Assembly (NCBI GenBank): GCA_021730635.1
Contig: JAJNNC010000024.1
Span: forward strand, 1 to 35,742
Source of the DNA: Catalimonadaceae bacterium JC749
Lineage (GTDB): Bacteria > Bacteroidota > Bacteroidia > Cytophagales > Cyclobacteriaceae
Reading direction: 5' to 3'
Length of the DNA stretch: 35,742 bases
Each line of letters starts with the position of its first letter. Positions within the stretch are counted from its first letter, which is position 1. A program made the translations under genes and the position numbers. Of the stretch, positions 1-7,866 are shown one piece after another. A model generated the notes under the pieces. It worked only from the letters and a program-made list of their open reading frames with translations. It was not told where the DNA came from and ran no database searches.

Positions 1-102
1 ACCGATCACGGTTTGTCCATAGCCGTTAGAGAGTAGAGAAAAATAAAGAAAAGCAAAGAAAACTAGAAACAGACGAGTTGGAGAAAAAACACTACTTACC
101 AT
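1..102 (-). CDS. Exported protein, N-terminal fragment (runs off left edge)
   Basis: An ATG at 100-102 on the minus strand opens 34 codons without a stop up to the window edge. The translation has an arginine near the N-terminus, a long hydrophobic stretch (LFLVFFAFLYFSLL) and then SNGYGQTVIG, which looks like a Sec signal peptide with cleavage near GYG-Q. In Bacteroidota a mature start such as QTVxG often begins a SusC/RagA-type TonB-dependent receptor, but the visible part is too short to say so. The function is unknown. The call rests on the open frame and the signal peptide only. Confidence 0.55.
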   Translation of the reverse strand, partial: MVSSVFSPTRLFLVFFAFLYFSLLSNGYGQTVIG

Positions 103-663
103 AGCATAGAGAATTTATCAAAAATTTTGATGTCTGAAGACCTGTTTCCAAGCCCTCAGAGAGCAAAAGTCAGTAAGCCAAGCCAGGGCTGGCTTGCACA
201 TTTCCCTGTAGGCTTATTGTAATTTCTCTATCTTTTCTCATTTTTCCCGTACTTTCTTGCTGGAAAAGCTGAGGTGTAAGTTATGGATCAATATTTGAAT
301 ATTTATATAATATATAAACTTAATACAAAATTTATTTTTTGTATTTCAGTGATCTTTTTAATTTTCTTTCCATGTCTTCCTATAAAAGATTCGTCCCTGT
401 TAAGCTGAAAAAACGAAATCTTTACACCCTATTTGCAATAAACCTGGAGTTAGGAGCCTCTGCCCTTTGCAGCTGCCTTATCATTGCATGAAACAGATGA
501 GTACTTATGGTTTGCTATCTTATTGCTCATGTGCCTGATTACCAATTGTTTAAAGGCATGAATTTCACTAACCCCCTTCCAATTATAATCTAAGCGCAAC
601 ATTATACACAAAATTTTGTATTATGTTCACAAGAAACACTACTCTAATCTTGAGTAAATAGAC
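103..663. other. Intergenic region between two divergent genes
   Basis: This stretch of about 560 bases separates the divergent exported-protein start (102) and the amidohydrolase (664). It is A+T-rich and has stop codons in all frames. A near-palindrome, AAGCCAGGGCTGGCTT, lies at 180-195. The best -7-like match in front of the amidohydrolase is TAATCTTG at 645-652, which has one mismatch to TAnnTTTG and no well-placed -33 partner. I see no RNA gene. Confidence 0.5.
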
Positions 664-1983
664 ATGAGAAAAGAATTTTATTATGCACCATTATTATTGA
701 TGAGTTTTCTATCTGTAGATACTGTCGCACAGGATCTGTCTGCTATGGTTGACAAGCAGGTGACTACTCTGGAAGATAAGGTCATTGCCTGGCGCAGGGA
801 TTTTCACGAACATCCTGAGCTTTCTAACCGGGAGTTTAAAACCGCTGAAAAAGTAGCCAAGCACCTGAGATCACTGGGAATAGATGTGCAAACCGGTGTG
901 GCCCATACCGGTGTGGTAGGACTACTCAAAGGAAATAAACCAGGTCCGGTTGTAGCTCTAAGGGCTGATATGGATGCGCTACCCGTAACAGAGCGGGTAG
1001 ACCTTCCTTTTGCTTCCAAAGTCACTACCGAATACAATGGCGAGGAAGTAGGCGTGATGCATGCCTGTGGCCACGATACCCACGTCGCTATTCTGATGGG
1101 GACAGCCGAGGTACTCGCCAGCATGAAAAAAGAGCTTCAAGGCACTGTCAAATTTATTTTTCAACCTGCTGAGGAGGGAGCGCCGGCCGGCGAAGAAGGG
1201 GGAGCCGAACTGATGCTCAAAGAAGGCGTATTTGATAATCCAAAGGTAGATGTAGTCTATGGTTTGCACATCAACTCAAGCACAGCGGTAGGCCATATTG
1301 GCTATCGTCCGGAGGGAGAAATGGCCAGCGTAGACGGTCTGACCATTACCATCAAAGGAGCGCAGACCCATGGAGCCTATCCCTGGAATGGTGTCGATCC
1401 TATTGTGACTGCCGCCCAGATTGTATTGGGGTTGCAGACCATTGTCAGCCGTAATCTGGAGATCATCAAAGCACCCGCTGTAGTGACCATCGGTAAGATA
1501 GAAGGCGGCGTCCGCAGCAATATCATTCCGGAAGAAGTCACCATGATCGGTACCATACGAGCTTTGGATACCGGGATGCAGGAAAAAATTCATCAGCGTA
1601 TTCGTGAGGTTGCTACCAACATAGGCGAAAGTGCAGGGGCCACTGTAGAAGTAGCTATTAGCAAGCATTATCCGGTTACCTACAATGATCCGGCGCTGAC
1701 GGCGGCATCGCTACCCATACTGGAAAAAACGGCCGGAAAAGAACAGGTACATCTTATTCCACCCCGAACCGGTGCTGAAGATTTTTCTTTCTTTGCCAGA
1801 GAAGTGCCGGGATTCTTTTTCTTTCTGGGTGGTATGCCCCCTGAGATGGACCCGGCGGAAGTGCCTCCCCATCATACGCCGGATTTTTATATAGATGACA
1901 GTGGACTGGCCCTGGGTGTACGGACACTTGCTAATCTAACCTTGCATTATATGGATACCCATACTCATGCCACTGGTAAATAA
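664..1983 (+). CDS. Secreted M20-family amidohydrolase (hippurate/N-acyl-amino-acid hydrolase type)
   Basis: A zinc-dependent M20D amidohydrolase that would cleave N-acyl amino acids or related amides. Residues 1-23 look like a signal peptide ending VAQ, so it probably acts in the periplasm. Family motifs are clear: RADMDALPV near 100-108, MHACGHDTH at 132-140 with metal-binding Cys135 and His137, FQPAEEG at 167-173 with the catalytic and metal-binding glutamates, GLHIN near 200, GAEDFSFF, and a late HHTPDF that provides the last metal ligand. The length of 439 aa is normal for the family plus a signal peptide. It stands alone on the plus strand and converges with the next gene. The substrate cannot be told from sequence. 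Confidence 0.92.
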   Translation: MRKEFYYAPLLLMSFLSVDTVAQDLSAMVDKQVTTLEDKVIAWRRDFHEHPELSNREFKTAEKVAKHLRSLGIDVQTGVAHTGVVGLLKGNKPGPVVALRADMDALPVTERVDLPFASKVTTEYNGEEVGVMHACGHDTHVAILMGTAEVLASMKKELQGTVKFIFQPAEEGAPAGEEGGAELMLKEGVFDNPKVDVVYGLHINSSTAVGHIGYRPEGEMASVDGLTITIKGAQTHGAYPWNGVDPIVTAAQIVLGLQTIVSRNLEIIKAPAVVTIGKIEGGVRSNIIPEEVTMIGTIRALDTGMQEKIHQRIREVATNIGESAGATVEVAISKHYPVTYNDPALTAASLPILEKTAGKEQVHLIPPRTGAEDFSFFAREVPGFFFFLGGMPPEMDPAEVPPHHTPDFYIDDSGLALGVRTLANLTLHYMDTHTHATGK

Positions 1984-2031
1984 TCTTGAAAGAACTGACG
2001 GGTAGTTCTGACTTGTAATAGTCACGTCAGG

Positions 2032-3765
2032 TTAATATCTCCAGCTCGCCAGGTCAGCACCTTTGGGGGCACTTTCTTTGATACGTTCCAGAATTTTGGG
2101 AACGTACATCGTATTATAGCGCAGCCGGCTAATCGCATTGGGCAGTTCAGGATCACCATTCCAACAATGTTCTGCTCCATCGCCGTAGGCTACTTCTCCC
2201 TCGTAGTAAGGGTTTTCAGTATTTTCCAGAAATGCTTCGGTCAGCTTTACGGCATTGTTCAGATAATAATTGTCCATATCGCCGCAATAGAGATGAATCT
2301 TCCCTTTCAGCTTGGGCCCTAGCTGATCCCAGTCCCGTTCCATCATGTAACGCAGATCGTAATTTTCCTTCCAATAGGCAGCCACTTCAGGGTCTATCGT
2401 ACCGGTGCGCTTATCCCAGATAGGCTTCGGGTAACCATCTTCTCCAGCCGGCGAATAGACTGCCTGCCAGATATCCCATTGCTGACCGGAACGGCCATGG
2501 GTACCCAACACCAATTCCCGATGATTCATATCCTCCAAGGTAGCACTGATATGTCCACGACCATCCCGATGACCGGGACGCGGGGTTTTCTTAAACTTAC
2601 TGGGCAGATAGTAAGCGTTGGTATCCTCATAAAGGTTCACCACGGTAAAGGCTCTAAAATCTATCGGGTCAGGACAGGCTGCAAAGCAGGCATTGTATTC
2701 ATCAGGGTACATCAGCTGTGCTGCCAGGGCCTCCCATCCTCCGGTGGAACCACCATACAGAAAACGAGCCCAGCCTTCTCCAATACCTCTGAATTTTTCC
2801 TCAATAAACGGGATGAGTTCATGCGTGATAGCATCTCCGTACGGTCCGAGATTCGCTGAGTTTACCGCATAAGAATCATCATAATAAGGGTTTTGATGTT
2901 GTATCTCTATAATGATCATCCGGGGAAAACCAGGGCCGGTCCAGGTCTTGTAGAAGTTATGCGCTTCCTGTTGCTGTATGCGATTGTAACCTTCCAACTG
3001 AAACCTTTCGCTATAGTCAGGCGGCAGGTCAGGATCAGGAGGCTCTTCCCGAAAGCCCTCAAAAGTATAAGGAAAATGTCCGTGAAAGATACAGAGAGGA
3101 TATTTGGCTTCAGGGTGTTCCTCAAAGCCTTCCGGCAGCAGGATGTTGGCTCCCAGATACATAGGTCTACCCCAAAATTCCGTGAGTAAATCACTCTTCA
3201 TCTTGATATGTTTGATATAGCGGGTATCCTCGGGAGCAGGAATCGGAGGGATCTCCTGATCCAGCTCAATGTCGATTGTCTGTGCACCCTTCGGATCAAT
3301 ACTGACCTTGACAGGGGTGCTGTACAGATTGCCGGGAGATTGGTTCCATTGCTGCCCTTCTCCCTGATCCATGGGAAGCTTGACGGTATGTCCGCTAGCC
3401 AGATGAAAAGTTTCATACTTGTGCAACAGCGCCTGCACATAATATTCTCCGGCAGGAATATCAGCCATGCTTGCCATGGGATAACCAAACACCGTATCGT
3501 TGAGATAAGCCTTTTCCTCTGCTTTCCAACCGTCAACATCTATACCATAGGCCAGTTGTGTATCCGGGCCGTCTGAGATCTGAAAGCGAGGTTCACTGGT
3601 ACTATCTACCGAAAGCATCAGGATCAGGCGGCCATCCAGGGGCTCCTCGCTGAATTGGGAAGGATAAGAAACCGAAAAGCGAAGGCTATCGTTGGCAGGC
3701 TGTTCCGGGCTACAGGAAAAGAAGATAAGGAGCGGAAGCCACAGGTATTTCAGGGAGTGTATCAT
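2032..3765 (-). CDS. Esterase-family lipoprotein (alpha/beta hydrolase)
   Basis: A 577-residue outer-envelope lipoprotein. The N-terminus has a hydrophobic stretch and a lipobox LIFFSC with Cys18. Residues about 30-180 are a beta-rich region without a recognised family. Residues about 190-560 look like a PF00756-type esterase (enterochelin esterase or esterase D fold): PLCIFHGHF near 223, YGDAITHELIPFIEEKF near 309-325, and the nucleophile elbow GGSTGGW with Ser340. A late EHCWNG carries a candidate catalytic His. It would hydrolyse an ester or acyl group outside the cytoplasm; the substrate is unknown. It converges on the amidohydrolase gene with 48 bp between stop codons. Confidence 0.85.
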   Translation of the reverse strand: MIHSLKYLWLPLLIFFSCSPEQPANDSLRFSVSYPSQFSEEPLDGRLILMLSVDSTSEPRFQISDGPDTQLAYGIDVDGWKAEEKAYLNDTVFGYPMASMADIPAGEYYVQALLHKYETFHLASGHTVKLPMDQGEGQQWNQSPGNLYSTPVKVSIDPKGAQTIDIELDQEIPPIPAPEDTRYIKHIKMKSDLLTEFWGRPMYLGANILLPEGFEEHPEAKYPLCIFHGHFPYTFEGFREEPPDPDLPPDYSERFQLEGYNRIQQQEAHNFYKTWTGPGFPRMIIIEIQHQNPYYDDSYAVNSANLGPYGDAITHELIPFIEEKFRGIGEGWARFLYGGSTGGWEALAAQLMYPDEYNACFAACPDPIDFRAFTVVNLYEDTNAYYLPSKFKKTPRPGHRDGRGHISATLEDMNHRELVLGTHGRSGQQWDIWQAVYSPAGEDGYPKPIWDKRTGTIDPEVAAYWKENYDLRYMMERDWDQLGPKLKGKIHLYCGDMDNYYLNNAVKLTEAFLENTENPYYEGEVAYGDGAEHCWNGDPELPNAISRLRYNTMYVPKILERIKESAPKGADLASWRY

Positions 3766-3966
3766 GGTAGAATCGCCATAAAAATGATATGTGTTCTCTA
3801 TAAGTATCTCAAAAAGGATCCTGCTTTGACAGAGGATGAAGTCGGCGTTTCCGGGCTTTTGGTATAGTTTCTCAGGCAGGCAGAAGACAGGCCGTGCAAT
3901 GGGTTGGATGCCTTGCTGTCAATGGTACTTACCAACCTAATTTAGGTCAACATGCCGTTCAAACGT

Positions 3967-5196
3967 TTATGCCAGGGCCTGTTCCAGCACCTCTTTGATG
4001 CGCTGCCCCACAATATCTACCTGATCAGGGCGAAGGGTAACCACCGCCACCCGCAGGCCTTCATCACCACTACCGATCTCTATACTGGGTGTTCCGGAAC
4101 GTAAAGCTTCAGCTACCTCTCCGGGCGTAATTTTTACTTTGCCCTGATCCCAGCTGATATGTAATCCGGGAAAGACGTTGGCAGGTCCTTCGGGCACCTG
4201 CATCTCACTGTTTACAGAAGGGACAGGATTTACCAGGGAAGCGATACGTTTGGTTTGTGCCACCCATTCATCCCATTCTTTCGCATGGTCTTTCTCCAGA
4301 TAGGTTTTCAGTGCCACATACATGCCAAAGATCTCCTCTTTATTTACTTTCATAGACCGGCCAATGGGAGATTCATAAGGCGAAAAGTTACGTTTGGCAG
4401 CTTCTATCAAGTCTTTTCTTCCAAATAATAATCCGGCACTTTGCGGGCCACGGATCATTTTTCCACCGGAAAAAGTGACCATATCGAAACCCATTTTCTG
4501 GTATTTGAACAGGTTTTCAGCAGGGGGTACATCGGCAGCAGCATCAATGAAGGAAGCCACCTTATGCTTTTTGGCTATCTCCACAAACTTTTCGTGCGAA
4601 ATGCTATCAGGGATGCCATACCAGGAAAATGCACCGTTAAAAAACAGGGCCATCACCGTATTTTCGTTGATGGCTTTTTCCATTTCTTCCGGACCTTCCA
4701 CCTCTACAAATTGGATTCCCGCAGACCGGACTGCCTGATCAAATACATACCGGTGCGACTTCTGGATAATCACCTCTTTTGGCGGACCGGGCAGGTGGGG
4801 TAGTTGTTTCATTTTTTCTTCATCCATGCCTGTCATGGCCGCTGCGGTGCCAAGGGTGAGGGCACAGGCGGCCCCGGAGGTCACCATGGCTGCTTCACAC
4901 TGCAACAACTCAGCTATTTTCTCCCCTACTTTATCCATCACTTCGTGCATATTGGCAAAATCATGAGCGGTGGCATTGATGGCTTGCATGACTTCGGGTG
5001 TCATCAGCGAACCAGACAAATAGGTCATAGTACCCCGGGCATTGATGATGGGGCGTATGCCTAATGCCTCGAATAGATTGGTATTCCCAACAGCCGTTGG
5101 TGTAGCGGAGGCACGGAAAGAAGGCCATAAGCTACCGACCAGCACGCCCATCACAGGAATTGTTGAGAAATATTTTAGAAGATCTCTACGCTTCAT
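3967..5196 (-). CDS. Tat-exported PLP-dependent SelA/DgaE-like enzyme
   Basis: A fold type I PLP enzyme of the SelA-like group (selenocysteine synthase, D-glucosaminate-6-phosphate ammonia-lyase and relatives). Visible features are the start INARGTMTYLSGS near 51-63, VTSGAACALTLG near 105-116, FIDAAADVPP near 217-226 with the aspartate that contacts the PLP pyridine nitrogen, and SGGKMIRGPQSAG near 243-255 with Lys246 as the likely Schiff-base lysine. Unusually the N-terminus MKRRDLLKYF followed by a hydrophobic stretch and ASA is a twin-arginine signal. That fits export of a folded, cofactor-loaded enzyme. True SelA activity is unlikely without selenocysteine machinery nearby. Substrate unknown. 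Confidence 0.85.
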   Translation of the reverse strand: MKRRDLLKYFSTIPVMGVLVGSLWPSFRASATPTAVGNTNLFEALGIRPIINARGTMTYLSGSLMTPEVMQAINATAHDFANMHEVMDKVGEKIAELLQCEAAMVTSGAACALTLGTAAAMTGMDEEKMKQLPHLPGPPKEVIIQKSHRYVFDQAVRSAGIQFVEVEGPEEMEKAINENTVMALFFNGAFSWYGIPDSISHEKFVEIAKKHKVASFIDAAADVPPAENLFKYQKMGFDMVTFSGGKMIRGPQSAGLLFGRKDLIEAAKRNFSPYESPIGRSMKVNKEEIFGMYVALKTYLEKDHAKEWDEWVAQTKRIASLVNPVPSVNSEMQVPEGPANVFPGLHISWDQGKVKITPGEVAEALRSGTPSIEIGSGDEGLRVAVVTLRPDQVDIVGQRIKEVLEQALA

Positions 5197-5488
5197 ACCA
5201 TAATTTTATTGATTGTGAATAAGCTGGTACAATATAAATAATATCAGAGACAGATGGGGCTGATTATTTTTCAAAATTATCAGGCTAAGGTTTTTACAGT
5301 ATCCCGTGCGAGAAATTTTTTGGTGTTAAACCACCTATGCTGTTAAATAGTGGGTGAAATGAGGGTCGTCCATCTGAGCATAGGTAAGCTTATCTAACCG
5401 TTGAGCCGTTAACAGCAGCACTGGGTAGCTGATCATTTTATAATTTTATTTGTATACTCAGAGAAAGCGAGGAAAACCAATATTTCAG

Positions 5489-7558
5489 CTATTCCTGCTT
5501 TTTTCCTTCCATTAAGAAGTCTTTCAGATCATGACACAAGATATGACCCATATTAGAATTAGTAAAGACTACATAGCCCATTTTCAAGTCTTGGTACACT
5601 TCAAACTGGCATTGAAAATCTCCATTATTTCCTCCGTGGCCAAACACTTTGCCATAGGGAGAATCTCTTAGGGCTATGCCTAAACCCATACCCTCTTTAT
5701 ACTTTGGCTTTTCTTCACCCTCTTCATAAGGGTATTCAGAATGCAGGGTAAACATATGAGCGTAAGTGGTAGGCTGCATCCCTTTTTCATGTAATAAGCC
5801 TATCATAAACTGGGTAAAGGCTTTGGCTTCCGTATACATGCTAAACGCCATCCCAGGCTGTTCAGGAATATCCGGTGTGTTTGGAAGGTTATCATAATGA
5901 CCATGAGCCGCCATTTTTACCAATGCTTCATTTTTAGAAAAGTATGTATGATACATACCCATAAGCCCCATCACTTCTTCTTGTAAGATTTGTTCGACAG
6001 GCTTGCCCATCACATGAACTACTACTCTTTTCAAATATTCAAACCCCTCTCCTGAATAGCCATATTGTGTGCCTGGTGTAAATTTGATATCTATATTACC
6101 ATCTTCATTCATATAGGCCCAGTTTGGAAAACCTGTCCGGTGGGAAAGTACATGCTGTGCCGTGATGAGTTGATAGCGATCATCGTGTGCGATAGCCTCA
6201 AAAGGCAGATATTGATACAAGGGTTTATCTAAATCAATTATACCTTTTTCTGCCAAGCGATTCACCACATAAGCAAATACGGTTTTGGTGATGGAAGCAG
6301 CTTCAAACAGGGTGTTTTCTGCGACTGCTTCTTGTGTAAAAGTATTCTTCACCCCATAAGTTTTATGATAAGCCAATTGACCCTCTCTGATCAGGGCAAG
6401 AGAAACACCCGGTATGTTATAATACTGCCTGTAAGTTTCAATAAAATGATCTAATGCCTGAGCCTTACGCTTGTCAAAATCATGGAGAATCCCTTTCTCA
6501 GGGATCAGATCAGGTTTAATGATATGAGTTATTTCACACAAAGGCGCTTCCACAGTTTGTCGAGATTGAAGTCTTACGGTAGCCAAGATGTTTGTATCCA
6601 CGCGGTACATGTCTTCTTCATCAATATATAAAATATCAGGGACAGACACCTGATAGGTGCCAGCGGGGAGTTGCACAGTATACTGGCCCAGAGAATCAAG
6701 GTGGGTATCTACCCATAAAGAAGGCAATTGCTGAGAAGTGAGGCGAATCTTACTGGGCAATTTTTTCTTTAATCCATTTTTCCACTGAATCCTGCCTTTG
6801 AGCGTGCCTGGTTGTTCATGCGCTTTCATCAATATTACATCACCCACATTTTGGGGATTCATAAACTTATACCCTCCCTTACCCCACGCTTCAATGGTAA
6901 AATCACCAGCTATATCCTTATCAAAAACTTGATGATCCACACCAATAGATCTGCCGGCGTAAAGTTGATCTCCTAAGGCTATCCGCCATTCGTAAACAGT
7001 AGTGGTACCCTGTCGACGTGTTGCAACCTCTATATGCTCCCAACCAGCCTTAGCAACCACCGAATCCGAAACCATCTTGTTTATATGCTGCAAATCTTTA
7101 CTATATAAATAAGAAACCACGCCTGAGCCCATTGCAGCATGGAGCGCATCTATGTAGAGTTCATGACCATCCTGTGAATTCCAGGCCACATTCTCTGTGG
7201 TATCTCTGATGTAGTCGTCATCAATCACTTCCAGGGCCAGATAGAGTGATTGATTGTCAAGGTTATAGCCAATTCGGAAATGAGCTGTAAAATCATCTTC
7301 ATTGTCCGGTCTTGAAGGCAAGAGGTGTTCTTGTATAGGATATTGGGTTAATTGCTTGGGCCAGTCGGATAGATCACCGTCAATGGCTATAGGATCTATG
7401 GGGTAAGCGTAAGCAATAGAGGTATTCTGCCCATAACTTTTATTGCAGCAGGAGAAAAATAAAATGCTCGTAAGCATAAAGGTGGCGAGATAACTGAAAG
7501 CAGCTATGCGTTGGGAAGAAAAAGGGATCATATAGAACATCGTGCATTTTTTTAGCAC
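5489..7558 (-). CDS. Lipoprotein: CBM9-like domain fused to class C beta-lactamase-like serine hydrolase
   Basis: A 689-residue exported hydrolase. Starts at Met1, Met7 or Met10 all precede a hydrophobic segment with lipobox FFSC near residue 37. Residues about 48-245 match a CBM9/DOMON-like carbohydrate-binding module (IAIDGDLSDWP at 58-67, ELYIDALH, WRIALGD). About 250-335 resembles a carboxypeptidase-regulatory beta-sandwich. About 360-680 is a penicillin-binding-protein/class C beta-lactamase fold: SITK at 422-425 (nucleophile Ser422 and Lys425), YSG at 501-503 in the YxN position, and GHGG late in the chain. These enzymes are usually peptidases or esterases rather than resistance enzymes. 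Promoter and partner genes are not evident. Confidence 0.85.
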   Translation of the reverse strand: MLKKCTMFYMIPFSSQRIAAFSYLATFMLTSILFFSCCNKSYGQNTSIAYAYPIDPIAIDGDLSDWPKQLTQYPIQEHLLPSRPDNEDDFTAHFRIGYNLDNQSLYLALEVIDDDYIRDTTENVAWNSQDGHELYIDALHAAMGSGVVSYLYSKDLQHINKMVSDSVVAKAGWEHIEVATRRQGTTTVYEWRIALGDQLYAGRSIGVDHQVFDKDIAGDFTIEAWGKGGYKFMNPQNVGDVILMKAHEQPGTLKGRIQWKNGLKKKLPSKIRLTSQQLPSLWVDTHLDSLGQYTVQLPAGTYQVSVPDILYIDEEDMYRVDTNILATVRLQSRQTVEAPLCEITHIIKPDLIPEKGILHDFDKRKAQALDHFIETYRQYYNIPGVSLALIREGQLAYHKTYGVKNTFTQEAVAENTLFEAASITKTVFAYVVNRLAEKGIIDLDKPLYQYLPFEAIAHDDRYQLITAQHVLSHRTGFPNWAYMNEDGNIDIKFTPGTQYGYSGEGFEYLKRVVVHVMGKPVEQILQEEVMGLMGMYHTYFSKNEALVKMAAHGHYDNLPNTPDIPEQPGMAFSMYTEAKAFTQFMIGLLHEKGMQPTTYAHMFTLHSEYPYEEGEEKPKYKEGMGLGIALRDSPYGKVFGHGGNNGDFQCQFEVYQDLKMGYVVFTNSNMGHILCHDLKDFLMEGKKQE

Positions 7559-7866
7559 TACCGCTGTTTTTTCAAAAGGTTACAGCGACTGTCTACATTT
7601 TTAGATTAAAAAAGATATTCATGCTCTTTGTTGCAACTGAGAAAGCTACCAATTACCAATCGTTGTCCCTTTACAAAATTGGAGTGAAAAAATTTTATGA
7701 GGTACAAATAAGAAACAATTACTATGATAATATTAACTTTTACTGAGTTCAATCATCCCAAGTAGTTCAAGACGCTGGTAAGCATAGTAAAAAGCAGTAC
7801 TTATTTGCACTGCTTTTTACTCATTGCTGCTTCCAAGAGAGTTGAAGATGGTTATGTAAACATCAA
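7559..7866. other. Intergenic region with one terminator
   Basis: About 308 bases between the hydrolase start and the stop of the repeat protein. It holds the perfect hairpin at 7786-7821 and a 14-base string at 7700-7713 that also occurs at 11059-11072 inside the mobile element. I see no coding potential and no secure promoter. Confidence 0.5.
7786..7821 (-). terminator. Probable intrinsic terminator of the T9SS-sorted repeat protein gene
   Basis: A perfect 13-bp inverted repeat, AGTAAAAAGCAGT at 7786-7798 and its complement at 7809-7821, with a 10-base loop. The run of T in the 3' arm (CTTTTTACT on either strand) gives a U-rich end. It lies 45 bases downstream of the minus-strand stop at 7867 and could also act on the other strand. 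Confidence 0.7.

Noticed and set aside
1991-2030. Possible bidirectional terminator between the amidohydrolase and esterase genes
   Set aside because: CTGACG (1995-2000) and CGTCAG (2025-2030) can pair, but the loop is long, there is no T run, and a competing pairing AGAACT/AGTTCT exists.
7700-7713. The string AGGTACAAATAAGA is also found at 11059-11072 inside the element
   Set aside because: The match does not extend beyond 14 bases, and a shared 14-mer in a 35-kb A+T-rich window is not surprising. I do not take it as a second attachment site.
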